Below are positions 25,768-34,378 of a DNA stretch of 64,000 nucleotides, in pieces. Source of the stretch: Mycetocola tolaasinivorans (GTDB lineage Bacteria; Actinomycetota; Actinomycetes; Actinomycetales; Microbacteriaceae). Position 1 is the first letter of the stretch, and every line of letters starts with the position of its first letter. The notes under the pieces are model-generated. The model had not been told where the DNA came from. It made no database searches and saw nothing but the letters and a program-made list of their open reading frames with translations. The stretch is from contig NZ_RCUX01000002.1 of NCBI RefSeq assembly GCF_003667565.1, forward strand, positions 62,001 to 126,000, given 5' to 3'. Made by a program: the position numbers and the translations under genes.

Positions 25768-26517
25768 ATGCTGACCATCGCGAACCTCCAGAAGCACTAC
25801 GGCACCACCCACGTCCTGCGTGATGTTTCCCTCCACATCGCCCGCGGTGAGGTTGTGACCGTCATCGGACCAAGCGGTGCGGGCAAGAGCTCGCTCCTGC
25901 GCTGCCTCAACCTGCTGGAGGTGCCGAGCTCCGGCGAGATCATGCTGGAGGGCACCCGCGTCGACTATCGACGTAACCGTCACGGGGCGCTGACCCTGCG
26001 CAACCGATTCGGCCTCACCGGGTATCGGTCGAGGCTGGGGATGGTGTTCCAGCAGTTCAACCTGTGGCCCCACCACACGGTGTTGGAAAACATTACCGAG
26101 GGGCCGCGGGTGGTGCAGCGGGTCTCGCGGGCCGAAGCGGATCGTCGTGGGCGTGAGCTTCTCGCCACCGTGGGGCTGGCGGATAAGGCCGACGTGTATC
26201 CCGGTTCCCTCTCGGGTGGGCAGCAGCAGCGGGTGGCGATCTGCCGGGCGCTCGCGATGGAACCCGCGGTGCTGCTCTTTGATGAGCCCACCTCGGCGCT
26301 CGATCCCGAGCTGGTGGGAGAGGTGCTCGACATCATGACCACACTGGCCGCGACCGGAACCACCATGGTGGTTGTGACCCACGAGATGAGTTTTGCCCGT
26401 GAGGTATCCGACCGGGTGGTGTTCATGGAGGCCGGGGAGATTCGAGTTTCCGGAACCCCCGAGGAGGTCTTTGCCCACGAGCGGGTGCGGGCGTTCGCCT
26501 CGGCGCTCAGCCGATGA
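25768..26517 (+). CDS. Polar-amino-acid-type ABC transporter ATP-binding protein
   Basis: The 249-residue ATPase has Walker [11 protein letters not shown]-loop [17 protein letters not shown], signature LSGGQQQRV, Walker B VLLFDEP and the switch His (VVVTHEMSF), all as in the GlnQ/HisP class. AAGGACAAC precedes the ATG. Its stop overlaps the start of the OHCU decarboxylase gene (ATGA), which ties the two products in one translationally coupled operon. Confidence 0.94.
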   Translation: MLTIANLQKHYGTTHVLRDVSLHIARGEVVTVIGPSGAGKSSLLRCLNLLEVPSSGEIMLEGTRVDYRRNRHGALTLRNRFGLTGYRSRLGMVFQQFNLWPHHTVLENITEGPRVVQRVSRAEADRRGRELLATVGLADKADVYPGSLSGGQQQRVAICRALAMEPAVLLFDEPTSALDPELVGEVLDIMTTLAATGTTMVVVTHEMSFAREVSDRVVFMEAGEIRVSGTPEEVFAHERVRAFASALSR

Positions 26518-26999
26518 CCGCCGATAACGCGGGATTTCCCGATCTGGGGAATTCCCTCAACACTGCTCTGGGGGTTCCGGCCTGGACGGAACGCATCGTG
26601 GCCGCGGGGCCATACGCCGATGCCGATGCCGTGTGTGGGGCGGTCTGGGCCACCATGCATACGGTGGGAGAAGCGGAACTGGCGGAGGCACTGTCGCACC
26701 ATCCGCGTATCGGGGCGAGCGTGACGGGATCCGATTCTCGCTCGAATCTGTCTCGGTCCGAGCAGTTCGGGGTACACGCCTCGGCGGAGCGCGCACTGAT
26801 TCGTGCAGGCAACATCGAGTATGAGCGCGTTTTTGGGCGCATTTTTCTCGTTCGGGCAGCCGAGCGAACCCCCGCGGAAATCCTGGCGGAGCTCAACCGT
26901 CGACTGCTCTTGGACGACGCTGCTGAACACCGGGAGGTTCTGCACGCGCTCGCGGATATCGGGACGCGCCGGCTTCGGGTGCTGCTCGCCGAGTGGTAG
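26514..26999 (+). CDS. uraD: 2-oxo-4-hydroxy-4-carboxy-5-ureidoimidazoline (OHCU) decarboxylase
   Basis: The 161-residue protein is an OHCU decarboxylase, the enzyme that converts OHCU from urate oxidation into (S)-allantoin. The motif LSHHPRIG is the catalytic HPRIG signature of the family, and the spacing to SRSEQFGV and [20 protein letters not shown] fits. No uricase or hydroxyisourate hydrolase gene is nearby. It overlaps the ABC ATPase gene by 4 bp, so uptake and ureide breakdown are linked. The symbol is by family. Confidence 0.85.
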   Translation: MTADNAGFPDLGNSLNTALGVPAWTERIVAAGPYADADAVCGAVWATMHTVGEAELAEALSHHPRIGASVTGSDSRSNLSRSEQFGVHASAERALIRAGNIEYERVFGRIFLVRAAERTPAEILAELNRRLLLDDAAEHREVLHALADIGTRRLRVLLAEW

Positions 27000-27177
27000 C
27001 GTGGGGCGGCCTCGCGCGCGACCCGACGGGCGGCCACTCCCCGGCCTCGATTTCGGGATTCGCTTCGGGTAACCGATCATTGAAGGGTGCGCCTCGTGCG
27101 TTTCGAATCGCGTTTCGCGGAACGGAACCCGTGCGCACATCCCATCCGTGCAATCCGGAAGAAAGATCGCGATCTCG

Positions 27178-28101
27178 ATGACCTCCCGAATCCAGGACCC
27201 CAGCCACGGCGCCGATCCGGCACCGAACCCGTCGGGGGTGCCGCCGGTTCACGAGGATGAGAAGCCCGCGAAGCGCAAGAAGCTGCGCGATGTGGTGCTG
27301 GCACCGGGGGATCCCCGTCTGGCTCAGGTTATGCGGCGGCCGCGCTGGATCGGCGTACTCGTGCTCGCACTGGTCATCGCCGGTGCGTTTGCCGCGCTCG
27401 GTCAGTGGCAGCTCGCCCGTGCCGTGGCCGTGGACCCGAACCTGGCCGGCCCCACCGAGGTGATGGTGCCGCTGCAGACCGTGATCAAGCCCGGAGAGCC
27501 GCTGCACGATGTGATCGTGGGGCAGCAGGTATCGCTCTCGGGCGAGTTCGTACCCGGCGACTATGTGATTCTCGGCACCCGCCTGAACGGCGACGTGAAG
27601 GGCTTCTGGGTCACCGGTCACTTCCGCGTCGATGGCGCGCAGCCAGCCTCGATGGCCGTGGCTCTCGGCTGGGCCCCCACCCGCGCCGATGCGCAGGGCA
27701 TCGTCGATCGCCTCAGCGCCACCGCGGCCACCCCGATGGATCTCACCGGCCGCCTGGTGCCGCCGCAGGGCCCGCTGGCCCTCGATGCGAAGACGCCCGA
27801 TCCCTTCCTCCTGAACGAGATGTCCGTCGCTGCGCTGATCAACGTCTGGGACGGCCCCGCGGGCGAGGTCTACCTGCCGTACCTCATCTCGTTTGAGGCA
27901 CCGGATGGCCTCACCAAGATCGACGCCCCGAAGCCGGTCATGGAGCTTGAACTCAACTGGCTCAACATCTTCTACGCGATCGAGTGGGCGGTCTTCGCCG
28001 GATTCGCCGTGTTCCTCTGGTACCGCCTGACCCGCGACGCCTGGGAGAAGGAAGTGGATGAGGCGGCCGAAAAGCGCGGCGATCCCTCACCCTTCGAGTA
28101 G
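27178..28101 (+). CDS. SURF1-family cytochrome oxidase assembly protein
   Basis: The ~307-residue protein has a proline-rich cytoplasmic start, a membrane segment (about 50-72; WIGVLVLALVIAGAFAALGQW, with the SURF1-typical GQWQLARA), a large extracytoplasmic domain and a second membrane segment near 265-285. SURF1 proteins help insert haem into cytochrome c oxidase. The start is uncertain: ATG 27178 has no clear ribosome binding site, and GTG 27148 is in frame. Confidence 0.87.
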   Translation: MTSRIQDPSHGADPAPNPSGVPPVHEDEKPAKRKKLRDVVLAPGDPRLAQVMRRPRWIGVLVLALVIAGAFAALGQWQLARAVAVDPNLAGPTEVMVPLQTVIKPGEPLHDVIVGQQVSLSGEFVPGDYVILGTRLNGDVKGFWVTGHFRVDGAQPASMAVALGWAPTRADAQGIVDRLSATAATPMDLTGRLVPPQGPLALDAKTPDPFLLNEMSVAALINVWDGPAGEVYLPYLISFEAPDGLTKIDAPKPVMELELNWLNIFYAIEWAVFAGFAVFLWYRLTRDAWEKEVDEAAEKRGDPSPFE

Positions 28102-28160
28102 CCCGCAAACGCGCGTGCAGGCCCGGATTGCATCCGGTTTGTGTGGCGTAGACTAGGGGT

Positions 28161-28616
28161 ATGCCTCTCCAGCCGCGCGAACGCGACCTGCCCAAGATTC
28201 CCGGAGCCCTCCGCTTTTACCAGATCACCTCGGTGATCACCGGTGTGCTGCTCCTGCTGCTCTGCGGCGAGGTGCTACTCAAGTGGTGGTTCCGCATGGA
28301 GATCGAGATGGGCGGAGCATTCGGGTTCCTGGCACTTGTGCCGGACGGCACCGTCGAAGCGATCAACATCTCGCTCGGCCTGTTGATCGTGCACGGCTGG
28401 TTCTACGTGGTCTACCTGGTGTCCATCTTCCGCGTCTGGTCGCTCATGCGCTGGGGCATCGTTTGGCTGGTACTGATGGCCCTCGGCGGCGTGATCCCGT
28501 TCCTCTCCTTCTTCCTTGAAGTGCAGATCGTCCGCAAGGCCCGCACACAGATTTCCTCGCGCAACGGCGCGAATACCCCCAACGCTCACCAAGCAGAAGT
28601 GGAGCCTTCCCATTAG
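28161..28616 (+). CDS. DUF3817 integral membrane protein
   Basis: The 151-residue protein has three membrane segments (about 20-42, 70-92, 98-122) with [20 protein letters not shown] and [10 protein letters not shown], characteristic of DUF3817. The ATG lies six bases after a TAGACT -10 element (28149-28154), the clearest leaderless arrangement in the window. It lies between SURF1 and guaA, the usual order in Microbacteriaceae. Its stop TAG shares one base with the apparent ATT start of guaA. Function unknown. Confidence 0.88.
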   Translation: MPLQPRERDLPKIPGALRFYQITSVITGVLLLLLCGEVLLKWWFRMEIEMGGAFGFLALVPDGTVEAINISLGLLIVHGWFYVVYLVSIFRVWSLMRWGIVWLVLMALGGVIPFLSFFLEVQIVRKARTQISSRNGANTPNAHQAEVEPSH

Positions 28617-30192
28617 CGAGCAGTCCCTGGAGAACCGACCGGTTCTCGTTGTTGATTTTGGTGCGCAGTACGCGCAGCTGATCGCCCGTCGTGTTCGGGA
28701 GGCCGGGGTTTACTCCGAGCTGGTCCCGCACTCGATCACCGCCGCAGAGGTGGCCGCCAAGAACCCGGCCGGCCTCGTGCTGTCCGGTGGCCCGTCCAGC
28801 GTGTACGAGGAGGGTGCGCCCGGGTTTGACCCGGCCATCTTCGAGCTCGGCGTGCCGACCTTCGGCATTTGCTACGGCTTCCAGGTCATGGCCACCGCCC
28901 TCGGCGGCGAGGTAGCCAAGACCGGTGCCCGCGAGTACGGCTCGACCGCCGTCGCAATCGAGGACGAGGGCGTGCTGCTGGGCGACCAGCCCGCCGCCCA
29001 GACCGTGTGGATGAGCCACGGAGACTCCGTCTCCCGCGCCCCCGAGGGTTTCGAGGTTCTGGCCTCGACCGAGGGCACCCCGGTTGCCGCCTTCGCTAAT
29101 GATGAGCGCAAGCTCTACGGCGTGCAGTGGCACCCCGAGGTCAAGCACTCCGAGTACGGTCAGGACCTCCTGGTCAACTTCCTGCACAAGGCCGCCGGCA
29201 TCCCCGGCGACTGGAACTCCGGCAACGTCATTGCCGAGCAGGTTGCAAAGATCCAGGCTCAGGTCGGTACCGGCAAGGTCATCTGTGGCCTCTCCGGTGG
29301 TGTCGACTCGGCCGTTGCCGCCGCGATCGTGCACAAGGCCGTCGGTGACCAGCTCGTTTGCGTGTTTGTGGACCACGGTCTGCTGCGTCAGGACGAGCGT
29401 CGCCAGGTTGAGGAAGACTACGTGAAGGCCACCGGTGTGCGCCTGGTCACGATCGACGCCGTTGAGCAGTTCGAGACCGCCCTCGCCGGTGTGACCGACC
29501 CCGAGACCAAGCGCAAGATCATCGGCCGCGAGTTCATCCGCACCTTCGAGAAGGCCCAGGCCGACCTCATCGCCGAGTCTCGCGAGCAGGATGGCGACCC
29601 CATCCGCTTCCTGGTTCAGGGCACCCTGTACCCGGACGTCGTGGAGTCCGGTGGCGGTACCGGTACCGCCAACATCAAGAGCCACCACAACGTGGGTGGT
29701 CTGCCCGAGGACCTCACCTTCGAGCTGGTCGAGCCGCTGCGCGCCCTGTTCAAGGACGAGGTGCGAGCCATTGGTCGCGAGCTGGGTCTGCCCGAGGTTA
29801 TCGTGGGCCGCCAGCCCTTCCCCGGCCCCGGCCTGGGAATCCGCATCGTCGGTGAGGTTACCCGCGAGCGCCTCGACCTGCTGCGTAAGGCCGACGCCAT
29901 CGTGCGCGCCGAGCTGACCGAGGCCGGCCTGGACCAGGAAATCTGGCAGTGCCCGGTTGTGCTGCTCGCCGACGTTCGCTCCGTGGGCGTTCAGGGCGAT
30001 GGCCGCACCTACGGTCACCCGATCGTGCTGCGTCCGGTGAGCTCCGAGGACGCCATGACGGCCGACTGGACCCGCCTGCCCTACGACGTTCTGGCGAAGA
30101 TCTCCAACCGCATTACCAACGAGGTTGAGGGTGTTAACCGCGTTGTTCTCGACGTCACCAGCAAGCCGCCGGGGACCATCGAGTGGGAGTAA
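28612..30192 (+). CDS. guaA: GMP synthase (glutamine-hydrolysing)
   Basis: The enzyme aminates XMP to GMP using glutamine and ATP. The class I amidotransferase domain (about 10-200) shows GICYGFQ with the catalytic Cys and WHPEV with the His-Glu pair. The PP-loop ATPase [10 protein letters not shown] lies near residue 230. The C-terminal dimer domain ends [13 protein letters not shown]...TIEWE. No ATG, GTG or TTG exists at the expected start. Codon ATT 28612 (then [16 protein letters not shown]) is positioned as in homologues and follows GTGGAG by eight bases. The alternative TTG 28516 would add 32 unlikely residues. The product is 526 residues if ATT is right. Confidence 0.95.
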   Translation: MSEQSLENRPVLVVDFGAQYAQLIARRVREAGVYSELVPHSITAAEVAAKNPAGLVLSGGPSSVYEEGAPGFDPAIFELGVPTFGICYGFQVMATALGGEVAKTGAREYGSTAVAIEDEGVLLGDQPAAQTVWMSHGDSVSRAPEGFEVLASTEGTPVAAFANDERKLYGVQWHPEVKHSEYGQDLLVNFLHKAAGIPGDWNSGNVIAEQVAKIQAQVGTGKVICGLSGGVDSAVAAAIVHKAVGDQLVCVFVDHGLLRQDERRQVEEDYVKATGVRLVTIDAVEQFETALAGVTDPETKRKIIGREFIRTFEKAQADLIAESREQDGDPIRFLVQGTLYPDVVESGGGTGTANIKSHHNVGGLPEDLTFELVEPLRALFKDEVRAIGRELGLPEVIVGRQPFPGPGLGIRIVGEVTRERLDLLRKADAIVRAELTEAGLDQEIWQCPVVLLADVRSVGVQGDGRTYGHPIVLRPVSSEDAMTADWTRLPYDVLAKISNRITNEVEGVNRVVLDVTSKPPGTIEWE

Positions 30193-30206
30193 TCCCCAAC
30201 TGATGA

Positions 30207-30234
30207 TGGCCGCGCTCCCTCGGGAGCGCGGCCA
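30207..30234 (+). terminator. guaA terminator
   Basis: TGGCCGCGCTCC (30207-30218) pairs with GGAGCGCGGCCA (30223-30234) around a CTCG loop. Confidence 0.8.
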
Positions 30235-30407
30235 CTGTCGTTTGTGGCGAGTTGATGAATCGGGGGTGTTTGCGGTTCAGGGAACGTCCCTCGCTCGGGG
30301 GCGTTTGCCCCGTGTTCACCCACGCGTTTCCGGGTGGTTACCCCGGCGGGGAAGGATCAACGAGGGCGTCCATCGGATGCCGTTCCTCCCCGAACCGAAA
30401 GAGCCAC

Positions 30408-32516
30408 GTGCAGACTCACTCTCGCGCCCGAGCACTCCCGCGCATCCGCATGAAACACCTGCTGGCCACGAGCGCCGCCGCGGCCCTGCTTGCCGCACCG
30501 CTCGCCCTGCCCGTGATCGCCAACGCCGAACCCGCGTCGCAGATCACCACGCCCGCCGAGCTGCTGAAGGCCTCCACGGGAGACCTCGTCGACCTGCGCA
30601 TCGGTGATGTGCACCCCACCCAGCCCTCGGTCGGTTTCGACGAGGTCTACTACAAGGTCGGGCGCTACACGATGGGCAAGGACGCCCTGAACAAGGGCCT
30701 CGGCGACTGGTGCGAGGCCAACGGGCAGGGCGATGTCGCCGCCCAGAGTGTCGGTGCCACCATCGGTGACCCCTCCTCATTCACCTGCACCATCCCGCTG
30801 AACAGCGAAACCCCGGAAAGCCTCGCGGCGATGAAGACCGTGGTGATCGGCCCCGGCGGCGTTGCCTACCTCACCGATGGGCACCACACCCTCACCTCGT
30901 TCGCCGAGACCCCGGGTGCGGGCCTCGGTACCGCGCTGCGTCTGCGCGTGGTGGCTAACCTCAGCGACGAAACCGAGACCGACTTCTGGGAGACCATGAA
31001 GGCCAAGGGATGGACCTGGCTGAAGGACGTCGCCGGAAACCCGATCACCCCGCAGCAGCTGCCCGCCAGCGTTGGCCTGAAGAACTTCCAGGACGACCCG
31101 AACCGCAGCCTGCTCTACTTCGCCCGCGACATCGGATACACAGCCGGCACCATTCCGTTCCAGGAGTTCCTCTGGGGTGACTGGCTGCGCGAGCGCTCCA
31201 ACATCGATCTTTCGGTGTGGGATCCGACCAGCGCCGACAGCACCCTCGCCATTGTGAAGACCATCAGCGAGGCCCAGGTTGCCGCCGGGCAGAAGGCCAT
31301 AATTTCTGGGACCTTCACGGGCGCGGAACTCGGCACCCTGAAGAAGTGGAATGACGGCAAGGCTGTGGACAAGGGCGAGTTCGCCAAGCTCTCCAAGCCG
31401 TTCTCGGATGACAAGCCGGGCAAGATCGCCTACGCCATGGCGTATAAGGCAACCCTCCCGGTACTGACCGCCCCCGAGGCACCGGCCGCGCCGACCCTCA
31501 CCGTCTCGGGCACCTCGGTCGAGGTTTCCTGGCAGGCACCGGCCGATGGCGGCAGCCCGATCACCGGCTACAGCGTGCAACTCTCCGGTGACGACCAGCC
31601 CGCTCGCGCTCCCCTCACGGTGGCAGCGGGCACCACCAGCACGACGGTATCGGACCTGATCCCCGGCACCTACACCGCCACGGTCACCGCGACCAACGCG
31701 ATCGGCAGCTCGGTAGCCTCCGCCTCCTCTGCGGCCGTGACCGTCGTGCAGCCCACCCAGCCGACCCAGCCCGCCAACCCGGGCGACGTGCACGGCAAAC
31801 TGAGCATCACCGGCGAACTGCGCCAGGGCGGCACCGTAAAGATCGCGGGTTCGGGCTTCGCCCCGAACGTCTCCGGTTTTGCGCTGGAGCTGCACCCGAA
31901 CGCCGCCCGCTTCGCCCTGGCCCGCCTCTTCGACGCGGCACCGCCCCAGCCCGCCGGCGTGGTCCGTCTCGCGACGATCAACACCGATGACACCGGCGCG
32001 TTCGACGAGACCGTGACCATCCCGGAAACCGCGGGTGCCGAGGATCAGCGCCTCGTGCTGCTCTGGGACGGTGCCGAGGTCGCGGGTAACCCGGTGACCG
32101 TGCTGGCGGCCGAGACCGAGCCATCCGTGAGTCCGTCTCCGTCGACCAGCTCGTCGCCCTCGACCAGTTCGAGCCCGTCAAGCAGCCCGAGCCCGTCGAC
32201 CAGCTCGTCTCCCTCGACCAGTTCGAGCCCGTCAAGCAGCCCGAGCCCGTCGACCAGCTCGACCCCGGTGGACCCCTCGGCAGACCCGTCGTCGACGGCT
32301 GCGCCGTCGGAAACCGCCGCACCCTCGGGAAGCTCGACCCCGTCGGGAACCTCCGCACCCTCGGGAACCGCGGACGCGAGTGCGTCGGCGACACCCGCAA
32401 CCTCGCCCCTGGCCCAGACCGGAAGTAGCGATGTGCTCGCCGGTACCGCGCTGGCACTCACCCTGCTCGTGCTCGGCGCCGGTGCCATGATCCGGCGGCG
32501 GAGCGCCCGCTCGTAG
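30408..32516 (+). CDS. Secreted, LAXTG-anchored protein with a ParB-like (ParBc_2) domain and fibronectin type III domain
   Basis: GTG 30408 has AAAGAG five bases upstream; ATG 30450 is a shorter alternative. The 702-residue precursor has a Sec signal ending NAEP. Next comes a ParBc_2-type domain (about residues 50-270; LVDLRIGDVHPTQPSVGF, VVIGPGGVAYLTDGHHTL). A fibronectin type III domain follows (about 353-447; VSWQAPADGGSPITGYSV), then an Ig-like segment, a Ser/Pro/Thr stalk with 54-bp DNA repeats, and a sorting signal LAQTG (residue ~667), membrane segment and RRRSARS tail. A sortase would link it to the cell wall. What the ParB-like fold does outside the cell is unknown. Confidence 0.85.
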   Translation: MQTHSRARALPRIRMKHLLATSAAAALLAAPLALPVIANAEPASQITTPAELLKASTGDLVDLRIGDVHPTQPSVGFDEVYYKVGRYTMGKDALNKGLGDWCEANGQGDVAAQSVGATIGDPSSFTCTIPLNSETPESLAAMKTVVIGPGGVAYLTDGHHTLTSFAETPGAGLGTALRLRVVANLSDETETDFWETMKAKGWTWLKDVAGNPITPQQLPASVGLKNFQDDPNRSLLYFARDIGYTAGTIPFQEFLWGDWLRERSNIDLSVWDPTSADSTLAIVKTISEAQVAAGQKAIISGTFTGAELGTLKKWNDGKAVDKGEFAKLSKPFSDDKPGKIAYAMAYKATLPVLTAPEAPAAPTLTVSGTSVEVSWQAPADGGSPITGYSVQLSGDDQPARAPLTVAAGTTSTTVSDLIPGTYTATVTATNAIGSSVASASSAAVTVVQPTQPTQPANPGDVHGKLSITGELRQGGTVKIAGSGFAPNVSGFALELHPNAARFALARLFDAAPPQPAGVVRLATINTDDTGAFDETVTIPETAGAEDQRLVLLWDGAEVAGNPVTVLAAETEPSVSPSPSTSSSPSTSSSPSSSPSPSTSSSPSTSSSPSSSPSPSTSSTPVDPSADPSSTAAPSETAAPSGSSTPSGTSAPSGTADASASATPATSPLAQTGSSDVLAGTALALTLLVLGAGAMIRRRSARS
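32143..32261 (+). repeat. 54-bp tandem repeat encoding the Ser/Pro stalk
   Basis: Two near-identical 54-bp units (32143-32196, 32197-32250; one visible base difference) and a partial third lie in frame. Each encodes 18 residues of Ser/Pro/Thr stalk. Copy number could vary by slippage and change stalk length. Confidence 0.85.
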
Positions 32517-32541
32517 GTTGAGTTAGCGCGCGATGCGGCAA

Positions 32542-32584
32542 CGCGAAATCCGCCGGCCCCGAACGGGACCGGCGGATTTCGCGT
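32542..32584 (+). terminator. Terminator after the surface protein gene
   Basis: A long stem (CGCGAAATCCGCCGG... with ...CCGGCGGATTTCGCG) has a loop around GAAC. It can work in both directions. Confidence 0.75.
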
Positions 32585-32639
32585 GTGGTGTGGGCCCCAG
32601 CATCGGCGACTCGTGAGGGGGAAACCCCCGGTTAAATAA

Positions 32640-32662
32640 AACCCGGCCCTCTGCGGGCCGGG
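32640..32662. terminator. Second hairpin, bidirectional
   Basis: ACCCGGCCC pairs with GGGCCGGGT around TCTGC, with A-rich and T/A-rich flanks on both sides. Confidence 0.65.
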
Positions 32663-32875
32663 TGAATTAAAACCACAACCTAACCCGCCCTCTCACCCCC
32701 ACAACCCCTACCAGCCAATAGGCTTCGCATAGCCCTCGCAGGGGTCGGGAAGCTGGGCGGCGCTGAAACTCTCCGGGGTGAGTTTCACGAACCAGTGCCC
32801 TCCGGTCCCGAAGTCGCGCGAGCACTGAATTGCTCCGGCGTGGTGCCGTCCGTCGGTGCCCCCTACGCTGGATTC

Positions 32876-33292
32876 ATGAACGTTGCCCCGATTACCCCCG
32901 ATCTGATCCCCGCGGCCGCCGCGCTCTGGCACGAAGCCGGCCTGACACGCCCCTGGAATGACCCGATGGCCGACGCCGAACGCGCGCTTGCCGGAGCAAC
33001 ATCCTCGGTACTCGGACTGGTAGAGGACGGAATCCTGCGTGCCACGGCGATGGTGGGGGAGGACGGCCATCGTGGCTGGATCTACTATGTGGCCGTGCGC
33101 GAGGCAGACCGTGGGCGCGGTCTCGGTCGTGTCATCATCGAGGCTGCCGAGCGCTGGCTCGCCGAGGCGGGCGCGGTCAAGGTTCAGCTCATGGTGCGCG
33201 ATACCAACACCGCCGTGATCGACTTCTACGAGCGCCTGGGCTACGAGGACGCCGAGGTCGCCGTGCTCGGAAAGTGGCTGGTCACGGTGTAG
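32876..33292 (+). CDS. GNAT-family N-acetyltransferase
   Basis: The 138-residue single-domain protein has the acetyl-CoA-binding motif VREADRGRGLGRVIIEAAER (RGRGLG) and the C-terminal NTAVIDFYERLGYED, as in YpeA-like acetyltransferases. ATG 32876 lies six bases after TACGCT (32864-32869), implying a leaderless transcript. An in-frame ATG at 32795 is less likely for that reason. A bidirectional terminator separates it from the convergent Bax inhibitor-like gene. Substrate unknown. Confidence 0.9.
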   Translation: MNVAPITPDLIPAAAALWHEAGLTRPWNDPMADAERALAGATSSVLGLVEDGILRATAMVGEDGHRGWIYYVAVREADRGRGLGRVIIEAAERWLAEAGAVKVQLMVRDTNTAVIDFYERLGYEDAEVAVLGKWLVTV

Positions 33293-33312
33293 CGTGTAGC
33301 TCACCCTGAACG

Positions 33313-33354
33313 ACACAAAACGGCCGCCTCCCGAGGGAGACGGCCGTTTTGTGT
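33313..33354. terminator. Bidirectional terminator
   Basis: A near-perfect stem (ACACAAAACGGCCG... / ...CGGCCGTTTTGTGT) lies between convergent genes, with A- and T-runs inside the stem ends on each strand. Confidence 0.85.
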
Positions 33355-33376
33355 GTCAGCCTGGCGGCAGTGCGAC

Positions 33377-34186
33377 CTAGTTGCTGCGGAAGATCGCGAT
33401 GAGGCGCAGGATCTCGGTGTACAGCCAGATCACGGTGACCATGATGCCGAAGGCACCGGCCCAGGCGTAGATCTTCGGGGCACGGTTCTGCACGCCGCGC
33501 TGGATCGAGTCGAAGTCGAGCACGAGCGAGTAGGCGGCCATGATGACAACCAGGACACCGAGGATCGCGCCAATCGGGATTCCGGTGTTACCGATCGGCA
33601 TGCTGTTCAGGCCGAAGCCGGTGGTGACGACGCCGGTCATCATGAGGATCATGTTGACGAGCGAGTACACCAGGTAACCAACCATGGCGACCATGAAGAT
33701 CTTGGTGGCCTTCTTCGAGGCGCGGACCTTGCCGCTGGCGAACAGGGCGAGGGTCACACCGATTACCGAGAGGGTGGCGATGAGGGCCTGCATCACGATG
33801 CCGGGCAGCATGCGCTCGAAGGTCAGTGAGAGGGCACCGAGGAAGATTCCCTGTGCGGCGGCGTAGGCCAGAACCAGCGGAGCCGAGGGCATCTTCTTGA
33901 AGATGTTGACCATGGCCAGAACGAATCCGACGATCATGGCGGGGACGAGCAGAACGGGAACGGCCCATCCGACCACGGCACCCACCAGCAGGATGGCGAA
34001 CGAGATACCGGTCTTGACGACGGTGTCTTCCACCGTCATGCGGTCGCTGGTATCAACCGCGCCCACGGGCTGGTTGTAGAGGTGCTGCAGCTGCTCGGCG
34101 CTCATCTGGGCCTGGGTGCCGGCCTGAGCCTGAGCACCGCCGTTGTTGAACGCGGGGTTTCTGAATGCGGGGTTGTTGCTCGCCAT
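33377..34186 (-). CDS. Bax inhibitor-1/YccA-like integral membrane protein
   Basis: ATG 34186 (MASNNPAFRNPAFNN) starts a 269-residue protein with an N-terminal Asn/Gln/Ala-rich cytoplasmic part (1-65) and seven membrane segments. The core (LVLAYAAAQGIFLGALSLTF, DFDSIQRGVQN with the conserved Asp) fits the BaxI_1 family of actinobacteria. Family members are thought to act as Ca2+ leak channels; the role here is unknown. Confidence 0.88.
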   Translation of the reverse strand: MASNNPAFRNPAFNNGGAQAQAGTQAQMSAEQLQHLYNQPVGAVDTSDRMTVEDTVVKTGISFAILLVGAVVGWAVPVLLVPAMIVGFVLAMVNIFKKMPSAPLVLAYAAAQGIFLGALSLTFERMLPGIVMQALIATLSVIGVTLALFASGKVRASKKATKIFMVAMVGYLVYSLVNMILMMTGVVTTGFGLNSMPIGNTGIPIGAILGVLVVIMAAYSLVLDFDSIQRGVQNRAPKIYAWAGAFGIMVTVIWLYTEILRLIAIFRSN

Positions 34187-34378
34187 GCTGGGGTCCTGCT
34201 CTCGGTTTCTCAATCGGGCGCGGTGGTCTGTGTCGTGGCTGTTTCGTGCGGCGTAAGTGCGCCCGTTACCCCTATAATCTATCGGAATTCGCTGGGAAGT
34301 GCCCGCCGAATAGTGAAGTCACGGTAAACGCGGGCGTGTGTTCACCACCGGCGTACTCGCGGGGGTTAGCCTGGGGGC

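Larger units (their letters stand above)
32517..32875. other. Intergenic stretch with two terminators and a possible gene remnant
   Basis: Two hairpins lie here (32542-32584 and 32640-32662). On the minus strand, from about 32850 to a TAG at 32708-32710, an open frame with GC-rich third positions ends GGHWFVKLTPESFSAAQLPD and then PCEGYAKPIGW. This looks like the tail of a lost or truncated gene, but no start is visible. The GNAT promoter (TACGCT, 32864-32869) is at the right end. Confidence 0.5.

Noticed and set aside
32143..32261. Regular repeats as a CRISPR array
   Set aside because: The 54-bp units are contiguous, lie in frame within a Ser/Pro stalk and have no unique spacers.
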